From positions 1 to 36,528 of the forward strand of contig MPMX01000044.1 in assembly GCA_002238725.1 (NCBI GenBank): a stretch of DNA of 36,528 nucleotides, in the 5' to 3' direction. Below are positions 15,780 to 23,553 of this stretch, piece by piece; position 1 is the first letter of the stretch, and every line of letters begins with the position of its first letter. The notes under the pieces are model-generated. The model saw only the letters and a program-made list of their open reading frames with translations. It was not told where the DNA came from and made no database searches. The DNA is from Rhodospirillaceae bacterium bin65. GTDB lineage: Bacteria > Pseudomonadota > Alphaproteobacteria > Bin65. Made by a program: the position numbers and the translations under genes.

Positions 15780-18257
15780 ATGAGCGCTTCGGACGAGGGC
15801 TGGAAGCGACCGGCCGGAAGCGCGGAACATGTTCCGGGCTACGGCTTTCAGACCGCGCTGTCCTGGCTGGCGCTGACCTGGGAGCGGCTGTGGCCGCGCT
15901 TCTGGATGGCCGGCGCCATCGCCATCCTGTTCGCTGCCGTCGTCCTGATCGATATCCTGCCGCTCTTGCCGGGCTGGCTCCATGTCGGCGTGCTGGCTGT
16001 CTTCGCCCTGGCTTTTTCCGGCGCCCTGTTCTTGGGATTTCGCCGCCTGCGCCTGCCCGGCGCCTGGGCTGCCCGGCGCCGTCTGGAGCGAACCAGCGGC
16101 CTGGCGCACCGGCCGCTCACGACAAGCAGGGACAGCCTTGCCATCGGGTCCGGCGACGCCTTCTCCGAAGCGCTCTGGCAGCGTCACCGGGCGCGGGCGC
16201 GGGCGGCGCTCAGGCATCTGCGGATCGCTCCGCCGCGGCCGCGGGTCGCCCGGCGCGATCCCTTCGCTTTGCGCGGCGTGGCCGTCATTCTGCTGGTGCT
16301 CGGCGTGACCGTCGGCTGGAGCGATCCGGCAGACCGTCTCCAGCGGGCCTTCCTGCCGGATTTCGAGGGCGGAGTCGCCGAGCCCGTGACGGTCGAAGCC
16401 TGGTTCACGCCGCCGGATTATACCGGCCGGCAGCCGCGCATGATCACCCTGGCCCACGACGGCAATCCCGTCGTCGTGCCCCTGCACACGAAAGTCCTGC
16501 TGCAATTCCACGGCGGCAAGGGCCGGCCGGCCATGACGCTGGGCCGCCAGCATGTCGGTCTGCAGGCGATCGACCGCTCGGGTTGGCAGGGCGAGATGCT
16601 GTTGCAGGAAAGCGGCGACCTGGTCGTCCGCCAGCGCGCGCGCAATGCCCTGCAGTGGAAAATTTCCGTGACGCCGGATCTGCCGCCGAGGATTGCGTGG
16701 GCCGAAGATCCGGCGGTCACCAGGCGTCAGAACATCCGCCTGGACTACAAGGCGGAAGACGACCATGGCGTCGCCAAGGTCCGCGTCTACATCGCCCGGG
16801 CCGGCGAAGTCGACGTGATCGCAATCGAGGCGCCGGTCGGCGGCGGCAAGTCGGCGGCCGGGCGGCTGTACAGGGATCTCACCCCCCACCGGTGGGCCGG
16901 CCTCGACGTTTCGATGCTCTTCGAGACCGAGGACGATCTCGGCCAGCGCGCCCGCAGCGAATTCAGGGACATGACGCTGCCGGAGCGGATTTTCCGCCAT
17001 CCGGTTGCCCGCGCCATCGTCGCCCAGCGCAAGATTCTGACCCTTGAGCCGGAAAAGCTCGACCGTGTCGTTGCGGTGCTGGGCCATCTCGCCGACCAGC
17101 GCAGCGAATTCAACAGCGACCCGGTCGTGTACCTGGCGCTGCGCGCGGCGCAAAGCCGGCTGATCCTCGGTTCCCGGCACAATGGCCGCGACGACACATC
17201 GCTCCGCCGCAGCCGCGCCGCTGCGATCCGGGCGGTCCAGTCGATCCTTTGGCAGACGGCGTTGCGCGTCGACAAGGGCGAGACCGCTGCGTCCGAACGG
17301 GAACTGGCGCGGATTCACGACAAGCTGATGGAGCTGCTTTCCCGCCGGGACATCAAGGACCGGGAACTGAAGCGGCTGCTCGACGAGCTGCGCCGTTCGA
17401 TGCAGGAATATATGGATGCCCTGCGCCGGGAAATGGAACGGGATCCGGACCGGCTGAGCCGTCGATTGCCCGTCGACCCGGACCGCCGGTTGACCGAGCG
17501 GGACATCAAGCGGCTGCTCGAGCAGATGCAGGACATGATGCGCAACGGCGACAAGGAAGCCCTGCGCCGGATGTTGTCGCAGCTGCGCGAGATGATGCAG
17601 AACATGCGTCAGGGGCGGCAGGGTCAGCGGCGCGCCGATCCCAACAATCCGGCGCGTCGGATGATGCGCGATCTCGAAGGCCTCATCCGCCGGCAGCAGC
17701 AGTTGATGGACGAGAGTTTCCGCCGCGGCCAGCAAGGCCGGAAGGACAGCGAGCGCCAGCGCGAGGCGGACCGCGACGCGGCCCGCCGCCAGGGCGATCT
17801 GCGCAAACGACTGGGCGAACTGATGCGCCAGCTGGGCGAAATGACCGGCAGGGTGCCGGAGAATTTCGGCAATGCCGAACGCGAGATGCGCCGGGCGGAG
17901 CGCGATCTGGGCCGCGGCCGGCCGGGCCGCGCCGTCGGCCCGCAGGGCCGGGCCCTGCGCGAACTCTCCCGCGGTATGCGCCAGGCGATGCGCCGGCTGG
18001 GCCGGCAGTTTGGACTGGGGCCCGGCCGGGGCCGCTACCGCGACGGGCGGAACCGGCGCTACGGTCCCGACCGCAACCCGCTGGACCAGCGCCAGGAGGG
18101 GAGGGGGTCGTACAACACGAACGACGTCAAGGTGCCTACGGAAGCCGAACGCAAGCAGGCCCGCGAAATCCTGCGCGAACTGCGCAAGCGGTCCGGCGAA
18201 GCCGCCCGGCCGAAGCTGGAACGCGACTATATCGAGCGCTTGCTCAACCGGTTCTGA
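15780..18257 (+). CDS. DUF4175 / TIGR02302 family large membrane protein
   Basis: An 825-residue protein preceded by AAGGAGA. It has two membrane helices near 41-60 and 67-87, a cytoplasmic stretch, and a third helix near 162-178. A large periplasmic part follows, with beta-rich repeats (EAWFTPPDYTGR; YKAEDDHGVAKVRVYIAR) at about 200-400. The C-terminal half (about 490-820) is strongly helical and rich in Arg, Gln and Met, with predicted coiled coils such as LLEQMQDMMRNGDKEALRRM. Family TIGR02302 is alphaproteobacterial, lies downstream of lysA, and has no proven function. The topology and coiled coils suggest a scaffold or envelope-stress role, which is inference. A 1,004-codon open frame on the other strand is a codon-bias shadow. 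Confidence 0.88.
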   Translation: MSASDEGWKRPAGSAEHVPGYGFQTALSWLALTWERLWPRFWMAGAIAILFAAVVLIDILPLLPGWLHVGVLAVFALAFSGALFLGFRRLRLPGAWAARRRLERTSGLAHRPLTTSRDSLAIGSGDAFSEALWQRHRARARAALRHLRIAPPRPRVARRDPFALRGVAVILLVLGVTVGWSDPADRLQRAFLPDFEGGVAEPVTVEAWFTPPDYTGRQPRMITLAHDGNPVVVPLHTKVLLQFHGGKGRPAMTLGRQHVGLQAIDRSGWQGEMLLQESGDLVVRQRARNALQWKISVTPDLPPRIAWAEDPAVTRRQNIRLDYKAEDDHGVAKVRVYIARAGEVDVIAIEAPVGGGKSAAGRLYRDLTPHRWAGLDVSMLFETEDDLGQRARSEFRDMTLPERIFRHPVARAIVAQRKILTLEPEKLDRVVAVLGHLADQRSEFNSDPVVYLALRAAQSRLILGSRHNGRDDTSLRRSRAAAIRAVQSILWQTALRVDKGETAASERELARIHDKLMELLSRRDIKDRELKRLLDELRRSMQEYMDALRREMERDPDRLSRRLPVDPDRRLTERDIKRLLEQMQDMMRNGDKEALRRMLSQLREMMQNMRQGRQGQRRADPNNPARRMMRDLEGLIRRQQQLMDESFRRGQQGRKDSERQREADRDAARRQGDLRKRLGELMRQLGEMTGRVPENFGNAEREMRRAERDLGRGRPGRAVGPQGRALRELSRGMRQAMRRLGRQFGLGPGRGRYRDGRNRRYGPDRNPLDQRQEGRGSYNTNDVKVPTEAERKQAREILRELRKRSGEAARPKLERDYIERLLNRF

Positions 18258-18277
18258 TCGTACCGGCGGCTTCCGGG

Positions 18278-18721
18278 CTATTCTCTCGGAACCGCCTGCC
18301 GGATGCTTCTGTAAGGCGTTGCGACGATGCCGAGCGATTCGTAAAAGCGTGCGGTTTCCGGCCACCGGGCAACGATGACACCGCGAAACTGGTAGCTGCC
18401 GAGCAGGACGACAGCGATGACCGCGAGCAACAGGAACGAGAACAGCCCGCGCGGCTGCCGTGAACGGCGGCGCGCCCGCGGCAATCGTCGGGCCGGCGCC
18501 GGCTCTTCCCTGTCCTGCAGGTCTCCTGCGCCTTCCGGCAGTTCGGCTCCGCTGTCTCCGGCATCGGATGCCGGCACCGCAAAAGTATGAACCGCGGGTT
18601 TTTCCGGCTCCTGCCGCCATTCATGGCCGCAAGCGCCGCACCGGACAGTGCGGCCGGCCGATCCCAGCGCGGACGCATCGACCAGAAACCGCGTCGAGCA
18701 ATTCGGGCAGCTGAGTATCAT
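18278..18721 (-). CDS. zinc-ribbon (MJ0042-type) single-pass membrane protein
   Basis: A 147-residue protein starting MILSCPNCSTRFLVDASAL. Two CxxC pairs (CPNC and CGAC, 21 residues apart) form the MJ0042-type zinc ribbon. A Pro/Ala-rich linker leads to an Arg cluster and one membrane helix (GLFSFLLLAVIAVVLLGSY, about residues 92-110). A short outer tail with ARFYESLGI follows, resembling the DUF3426 end. It is divergent from ftsE, a position this family often holds in alphaproteobacteria. The function is unknown; a membrane-bound regulator is a guess. It converges on the DUF4175 gene 20 bases away. Confidence 0.85.
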   Translation of the reverse strand: MILSCPNCSTRFLVDASALGSAGRTVRCGACGHEWRQEPEKPAVHTFAVPASDAGDSGAELPEGAGDLQDREEPAPARRLPRARRRSRQPRGLFSFLLLAVIAVVLLGSYQFRGVIVARWPETARFYESLGIVATPYRSIRQAVPRE

Positions 18722-18966
18722 CGCCGGGGCTTCGGTTCGACGCTCCAGTCCATCCCGGTTGACCGGGTTGCGCCGACGCTGATACGCGTCATGGCAACAC
18801 GGGTAACATGGGATGCAGGTGACGGTATGAAAGGCGGGCTTTGCCGTAGCAGGACCGGCGGGTCAAGCGCCAAGCCGTCCGCCGCCGGCTTCCCGCAGGC
18901 CGGCCGGCCCGCCAATTGACGGGGTCTTCCTTGAAAGCCGATCTTTTCGATGGCGAAAAACCGGTC

Positions 18967-19626
18967 GTGCGGTTCGACCAGGTGGGCATGCGCTACGGCG
19001 CCGGTCCCGAGGTGCTGAGCGATGTCGCCTTCAGTCTCGAACCCGGCAGCTTCCATTTCCTGACCGGCGAAAGCGGCGCCGGCAAATCCACCCTGATGCG
19101 CCTGATTTATCTTTCGCTGCGGCCGACCCGGGGCCTCGTGCATCTGTTCGGCCGCGATGTCGCCACCCTGCCGCGGGATTCGGTTCCCGGGCTGCGCCGG
19201 CGTATCGGTGTGGTCTACCAGGATTTCCAGTTGCTCGATCACTTGACGGCAGTCGACAATGTTGCCCTGCCGCTGCGCGTGGCCGGCGCGCGCGGCCCGG
19301 ATGTCAAGAAGCATGTTTCCGAGTTGCTCCGGTGGGTTGGCCTCGGCGAACGGCTGGGTGCGAAACCGCCGACTCTTTCCGGCGGCGAGCAGCAGCGCGT
19401 CGCAATCGCCCGGGCGGTGATCAACCGGCCCGACCTGCTGCTCGCGGACGAGCCGACCGGCAATGTAGACGACAATATCGGCGTCCGCCTGATCCAGCTG
19501 TTCGAAGAGTTGAACCGCATGGGCACCACCGTCATCATCGCCACCCATAATTTCGGGCTGGTCGACCGGTTCCGGTATCCCAGGATGGATCTGGAAGACG
19601 GCGCCTTGAGGCTCATCCGAGGCTAG
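18967..19626 (+). CDS. ftsE: cell division ATP-binding protein FtsE
   Basis: FtsE powers the FtsEX complex that controls septal peptidoglycan hydrolases. Walker A GESGAGKST, Q-loop VVYQDFQLLDHL, signature LSGGEQQRVAIARA, Walker B LLLADEPTGNVDD and H-loop ATHNFG are all intact. No ATG fits. The GTG at 18967 gives 219 residues beginning VRFDQVGMRYG, close to the family's usual length and N-terminus. TTG codons at 18916 and 18931 would add 17 or 12 residues, and none of the three has a good Shine-Dalgarno sequence, so the start is uncertain. ftsX follows after eight bases. Confidence 0.93.
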   Translation: MRFDQVGMRYGAGPEVLSDVAFSLEPGSFHFLTGESGAGKSTLMRLIYLSLRPTRGLVHLFGRDVATLPRDSVPGLRRRIGVVYQDFQLLDHLTAVDNVALPLRVAGARGPDVKKHVSELLRWVGLGERLGAKPPTLSGGEQQRVAIARAVINRPDLLLADEPTGNVDDNIGVRLIQLFEELNRMGTTVIIATHNFGLVDRFRYPRMDLEDGALRLIRG

Positions 19627-19634
19627 ATCCCATC

Positions 19635-20519
19635 GTGCTGATCCGCCGCCAGACCGACATTCCCTTCGAGCAGGATTCCGCCGGCCGGCTGCTGCCGTGG
19701 ATCGTGGCGATCATGATCTACCTGTCCGGGGTCGCCATCGCCGGCGCCATCGCCCTGAACGGCCTGGTCTCGACCTGGTCGTCCGGCCTGAGCGGCGCGC
19801 TGACCATCCAGATACCGGCCGACGCGGAAACTGCGAAGGCGCGGCAGCAGGCCGATGCCGTGCTGGCCCTGATCCGGAAGACACCCGGGGTCGGGCAGGC
19901 CCGACGCCTGCCGCGGCAGGAGGTTCTCCGCCTCGTGCGTCCGTGGCTGGGCGACGATACGGGCGCCGGGGACCTGCCCCTGCCGATCCTGATCGACGTC
20001 CGGGCGGCGGCGGGCGCTGTCATCGATACGGCGGTCCTGTCGGCCAAGGTGGCGGCGGCTGCGCCGGGCGCCGTCACGGAGAGCCACGCCCGCTGGGCCG
20101 GCCGGTTGATCGGCCTCGCCCGTTCGATCTGGCTGGTCGCGCTGCTGGTCGTCGCCCTGATCGGACTGGCGACGGTCCTCACCGTCGTCTTCGCAACGCG
20201 GACCGGACTGCGTATCCACCGCAGGGTGATCGGCCTGCTGCATCTGATCGGCGCTCACGACCGCTATATCGCGCGCCAGTTCGAACGCCAGGCGCTATGG
20301 CTCAGCCTGCAAGGCGCGGTCATCGGCATCGCCTTTGCGATCGGCACCGTATTCGGCATCGCCCATCTGGCCGGAAAGATCGAACTTCAGCCGGCGACCG
20401 GCGCCATCTTCACGCCGCTGCAATGGGGAATATTCGCGTGCGTGCCGGTCGTGGCGGCGCTGGTCGCGCTCCTGACTGCGCGGATCACCGTAATGCGAAC
20501 GCTTCGGCGCATGACGTGA
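19635..20519 (+). CDS. ftsX: cell division membrane protein FtsX
   Basis: A 294-residue FtsX-type permease with a GTG start. It has an N-terminal helix (about 17-42), a large periplasmic domain (about 45-160, with RLPRQEVLRLVRPWLG), and three C-terminal helices around 165-190, 220-248 and 258-280. The cytoplasmic loop RTGLRIHRRVIGLLHLIGAHD before the third helix is the conserved contact with FtsE. It is the membrane half of FtsEX, which transmits ATP use to cell-wall hydrolases. Coupled tightly to ftsE and followed after four bases by the YdcF-like gene. Confidence 0.94.
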   Translation: MLIRRQTDIPFEQDSAGRLLPWIVAIMIYLSGVAIAGAIALNGLVSTWSSGLSGALTIQIPADAETAKARQQADAVLALIRKTPGVGQARRLPRQEVLRLVRPWLGDDTGAGDLPLPILIDVRAAAGAVIDTAVLSAKVAAAAPGAVTESHARWAGRLIGLARSIWLVALLVVALIGLATVLTVVFATRTGLRIHRRVIGLLHLIGAHDRYIARQFERQALWLSLQGAVIGIAFAIGTVFGIAHLAGKIELQPATGAIFTPLQWGIFACVPVVAALVALLTARITVMRTLRRMT

Positions 20520-20523
20520 AGCG

Positions 20524-21195
20524 ATGAACCGGCACGCCATGACACCCGTGGACCGGAGCCGGGCGTTTCCACGCAGCCGGCGCAAGTGGCGGCGCGCTCC
20601 GCGCCGGATTCTGGCCGTTTGCGCGCTGCTGGTCCTGCTCTGGCTGGCCGGATTGGCCTGGTTCGGATTCACCATGCCGCAAGAGCCGGCCAAAAGCCGG
20701 CCGAAGACGGACGCCATTGTCGTCCTGACCGGCGGCTCGGGGCGGCTGGCGGAAGGTATCCGCTTGCTCGCGGCCGGCGCGGCGCCGGTTCTGCTCGTCT
20801 CCGGCGTCGATCCGCGGGTCGGAAAGCAATCGGTGCTGCGCGGCGCCGGCGGTGTGCCGGACGCCCTGCGGCACAGGATCGTCCTCGGGTATCGGGCCAA
20901 ACACACGAAGGGCAACGCGGACGAAACTGCCCTTTGGGCGCGCTCGCGAAAACTGTATTCGCTGCGCCTGGTCACAGCCAACTACCATATGCGGCGCAGC
21001 CTGCTCGAGTTGCGCAGCGCCCTGCCGGACTCCCGCATCATTGCACACCCCGTTTTCCCGCAGGCGGTATCGGACGGGCGCTGGTGGCGCAGCCTCCACG
21101 GCATCGCGATCATGAATGCCGAATTCTACAAGTATGCGGCAGCGCTGATCCGCGTGACCCTTGCGCTCGGCGAAGCTGCCGGACCGGATTCGTGA
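20524..21195 (+). CDS. YdcF/ElyC-family (DUF218) membrane-anchored protein
   Basis: A 223-residue protein. A basic N-terminus precedes one membrane helix (about 29-51), then a periplasmic DUF218 domain: DAIVVLTGGSGRLAEGIRLL, VLLVSGVDP, the conserved acidic NADETALWA and LVTANYHMRRSLLEL. ElyC/SanA-type members affect envelope polysaccharide or peptidoglycan steps, but the chemistry is unsettled. The gene lies between ftsX and plsC and overlaps plsC by 4 bp (GTGA), so it belongs to the same envelope operon. An ATG at codon 6 is an alternative start. Confidence 0.88.
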   Translation: MNRHAMTPVDRSRAFPRSRRKWRRAPRRILAVCALLVLLWLAGLAWFGFTMPQEPAKSRPKTDAIVVLTGGSGRLAEGIRLLAAGAAPVLLVSGVDPRVGKQSVLRGAGGVPDALRHRIVLGYRAKHTKGNADETALWARSRKLYSLRLVTANYHMRRSLLELRSALPDSRIIAHPVFPQAVSDGRWWRSLHGIAIMNAEFYKYAAALIRVTLALGEAAGPDS

Positions 21196-21926
21196 TTCTG
21201 GCCCGTTCGGCGGTTTTTTCGTTGGGTCTGTGGCTCGTCACCCTGGCTGCGGGCGCGGCGTGCCTGCCCCTTCTGCTGGCGCCCCGCCCCGCGGTGTTCG
21301 CCGCCGCGACCGTCTGGGCCCGTGCCGTTCTGTGGCTGCTGCGCGTCGCGGCGGGCATTCGGCACCGGGTCGTCGGAAGCGTGCTGCCGGATTCGGAAAC
21401 CCGGTATATATTTGCGGTGAAGCATCAGTCCGCGTGGGAAACGATTGCCTTCCTCGCGATCGCGCCGCCGTTCGCCGCCGTCCTGAAGGAAGAGCTGAAA
21501 CGCATCCCGGTTTACGGCTGGTTCCTGAACCGCGCCGGCATGGTGCCGATCCGGCGTTCGGCGCGCGGCGCGGCGTTGAGGCGGATGCTGCGCAGCGCCC
21601 GCGCGCAGGTCGACGACGGTCGTCACCTGCTGATCATGCCGGAGGGAACCCGGATGCCGCCGGGGCGGACCGGCCGCTATCATCCGGGGGTTTACGCGCT
21701 GTACAAATACCTCGACATGCCGGTCGTTCCGGTTGCCCACAATGCCGGATTGTTCTGGCCCCGGAACGGATTCCTGAAACGGCCGGGCACCATCGCGATC
21801 GAGTTCCTCGAACCGATCGCGCCGGGCCAGGACAGGGAAACCTTCATGGCGACATTGGAAGAACGGATCGAGACCGCCGCCTTGCGTCTCTACGACGCCG
21901 CCCGGCCGGAAAAGCGGCAGACCTGA
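21192..21926 (+). CDS. plsC: 1-acyl-sn-glycerol-3-phosphate acyltransferase family protein
   Basis: A 244-residue membrane-associated acyltransferase that should convert lysophosphatidate to phosphatidate. The GTG start overlaps the ydcF-like stop as GTGA; a longer upstream frame is the shadow of that gene. One or two N-terminal helices (about 5-30 and 36-52) anchor it. Motif I is KHQSAWET, so the catalytic pair is H78 and E83 rather than the canonical HX4D. Motif II region NRAGMVPIRR, motif III MPEGTRM and motif IV VVPVAHNAG are intact. The His-Glu variant should be checked before assuming normal activity. Confidence 0.9.
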   Translation: MILARSAVFSLGLWLVTLAAGAACLPLLLAPRPAVFAAATVWARAVLWLLRVAAGIRHRVVGSVLPDSETRYIFAVKHQSAWETIAFLAIAPPFAAVLKEELKRIPVYGWFLNRAGMVPIRRSARGAALRRMLRSARAQVDDGRHLLIMPEGTRMPPGRTGRYHPGVYALYKYLDMPVVPVAHNAGLFWPRNGFLKRPGTIAIEFLEPIAPGQDRETFMATLEERIETAALRLYDAARPEKRQT

Positions 21927-21936
21927 CCGGGACGAG

Positions 21937-22434
21937 CTATCGCCCGCTCTGCTGCAGGACGTTGTTGCGCATTCGCTTGAGCAGGGAGAGCAGGGTCTGG
22001 CGTTCCCGGGCGGAGAAGCCATCCACGGTCGATTCGACGATGCGCAGAACGCTGGGATAGACCTCGTCGACCTTGCGGCGGCCGGCCTGCGTGATGCAGA
22101 CCAGAACATTGCGCCGATCGTGCTCCGGCGTACGGCGCTCTATCAGCCCGTCGCGCGCCATCAGGTCGATGATCCGGCTGAGGTTGGAGCGGTCGATCGC
22201 CAGCTTGGCCGAGAGATGGCTGATATTGTGGCCGTCGCTTTCCTGCAATACCGCCAGAACCCGCCAGAACATGACCGAGATGCCGAAGGGGCGCAGGGCA
22301 TGGTTCAGCGCTGCGAAATTCCCGGACTGGATGGTGTAGATGTAAAAGGTCGGAAATTCGGCGACCGAAAAGGGCGCGCCTGTCAATTCATCGGGCAAAG
22401 GTCGGACTGCTCCCTGTTTCTCCGCGGTTTTCAT
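21937..22434 (-). CDS. MarR-family transcriptional regulator
   Basis: A 165-residue winged-helix regulator. An N-terminal dimerisation helix (NFAALNHALRPFGISVMFWRVLAVLQ) is followed by the recognition region ISHLSAKLAIDRSNLSRIIDLMARDGLIER and the wing RRTPEHDRRNVLVCITQAG. The C-terminal helix completes the dimer arm. It is divergent from a metallo-hydrolase gene, and the gap between them holds a perfect 7+7 palindrome, so the likely job is to repress itself and that gene until a small ligand binds. The ligand is not known from sequence. Confidence 0.92.
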   Translation of the reverse strand: MKTAEKQGAVRPLPDELTGAPFSVAEFPTFYIYTIQSGNFAALNHALRPFGISVMFWRVLAVLQESDGHNISHLSAKLAIDRSNLSRIIDLMARDGLIERRTPEHDRRNVLVCITQAGRRKVDEVYPSVLRIVESTVDGFSARERQTLLSLLKRMRNNVLQQSGR

Positions 22435-22481
22435 TGGATTTTTCGGGTGGCGTCCCGCCCGGCGGCCTGATACTGCAATAC

Positions 22482-22504
22482 GTGAAATATGGATGTAATT
22501 TCAC
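22482..22504. promoter_or_regulatory. palindromic operator between marR and the metallo-hydrolase gene
   Basis: GTGAAAT (22482-22488) and ATTTCAC (22498-22504) are perfect inverted arms around nine bases, giving a 23-bp dyad in an AT-rich patch of an otherwise GC-rich region. Its centre is 60 bases from the marR start at 22434 and 40 bases from the hydrolase start at 22533. Size and position fit a MarR-dimer operator over divergent promoters. Confidence 0.65.
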
Positions 22505-22532
22505 CTAATTCAACCGCCATCCGGGAGGTATC

Positions 22533-23426
22533 ATGCGCGTTCTCATGCTCGGCACGGCCGCCGCTGCGCCGGATCCGGACCGCAATCATTCGGCCATCCT
22601 GATCACGGTGCGCGGCCGGCACTACATGTTCGATTGCGGCCACGGCGCGACCCACCAGTTGATCCGCTGCAACGTCAATCCCGGCCATGTCGATACGGTG
22701 TTCCTGTCGCATCTGCACTACGACCATATCGCCGACTTCGCCTTCTTCGTGCTGACCAGCTGGATCACCGACCGGGAGAACGTCCCGGTCGTCGTCGGCC
22801 CGCCCGGCACGCGCGGTTTCGTCGAACACCAGTTTGCCGGCGGCGCCTTCGCCAACGATATCGAGGCGCGGGCGGCCTACAAGAACCGCCAGGGCAACAT
22901 GCATGTGCTCAAGCCCGACGTCCGTGAATGCGCGCCCGGCATCGTGTTCGAGGACGAGCTGGTGAAGGTCTCAGCCTGTTATGTCGAGCATATCCCGCGG
23001 GAAATCTCGCCCTGCTTCGGCCTGCGGCTCGACTCGGTCGACGGCAAGTCGGTGGTCTTCTCCGGCGATACCGCGCCGTGCGAGCGGCTGGTCGAGCTGG
23101 CGCAGGGTTGCGACCTGCTGATCCACGAATGCACCTTCCCCGAGAAGGCGCTGGAATTCCGCCGCAAGGCCAATGTCGGCACCTGGGCCCATACCAGCCC
23201 GGTCGAACTCGGGAAGATCGCCGTCGCCGCGCGTTGCAAGAGCCTGGTCGCGACCCATTTCGGCAGCTTCGACACCACTTACCCGGTGTTGCGCGACATG
23301 ATGTCGGTCCACATGCCGCGCGACCTGATCGGCCCCGGCTTCATGGAAGATGTCGTGACCGACATCCGCAGATCCTACACGGGCGAACTGAGGCTCGCCC
23401 ACGACGGCATGCGCATCGACCTGTGA
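22533..23426 (+). CDS. MBL-fold metallo-hydrolase (RNase Z-like)
   Basis: A 297-residue metallo-beta-lactamase-fold hydrolase preceded by GGGAGGT. The N-terminal MRVLMLGTAAAAPDPDRN is RNase Z-like and the metal motif is HLHYDH (H60, H62, D64, H65). Further ligands appear as FSGDTAPC (Asp), the LLIHECTF stretch, and the late His in ATHFGS. It lacks the clear exosite of true tRNase Z, so it is more likely a small-molecule or arylsulfatase-like hydrolase. The divergent MarR gene and palindrome imply inducible expression by a ligand, perhaps the hydrolase substrate. Confidence 0.88.
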   Translation: MRVLMLGTAAAAPDPDRNHSAILITVRGRHYMFDCGHGATHQLIRCNVNPGHVDTVFLSHLHYDHIADFAFFVLTSWITDRENVPVVVGPPGTRGFVEHQFAGGAFANDIEARAAYKNRQGNMHVLKPDVRECAPGIVFEDELVKVSACYVEHIPREISPCFGLRLDSVDGKSVVFSGDTAPCERLVELAQGCDLLIHECTFPEKALEFRRKANVGTWAHTSPVELGKIAVAARCKSLVATHFGSFDTTYPVLRDMMSVHMPRDLIGPGFMEDVVTDIRRSYTGELRLAHDGMRIDL

Positions 23427-23553
23427 GCGGCGCGGCGCCTTGGTGGCGTTCTCAAGCCGCCGTCGCGCCGCCAAACTGTCCGAAGGGGCGGATACGATTC
23501 CGCCCGGAACCGGGAGGGCCGGCCGAAGACCGGCCCGACCCGGCACGCCGGCG

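Noticed and set aside
15606..18620. A 1,004-codon open frame on the minus strand antisense to the DUF4175 gene
   Set aside because: It mirrors a well-supported gene with a ribosome-binding site and family match. Its product is low-complexity Arg/Pro/Ala/His and shows no domain; long antisense frames are expected at this GC content.
18750..18790. ftsE promoter at TTGACC near 18759
   Set aside because: The possible -10 boxes at 17-18 base spacing are poor, so I could not support it as a feature.
20586..21926. N-terminally extended 446-residue PlsC
   Set aside because: The extra 200 residues are the other frame of the YdcF-like gene; the GTGA overlap at 21192 gives the family-length protein.
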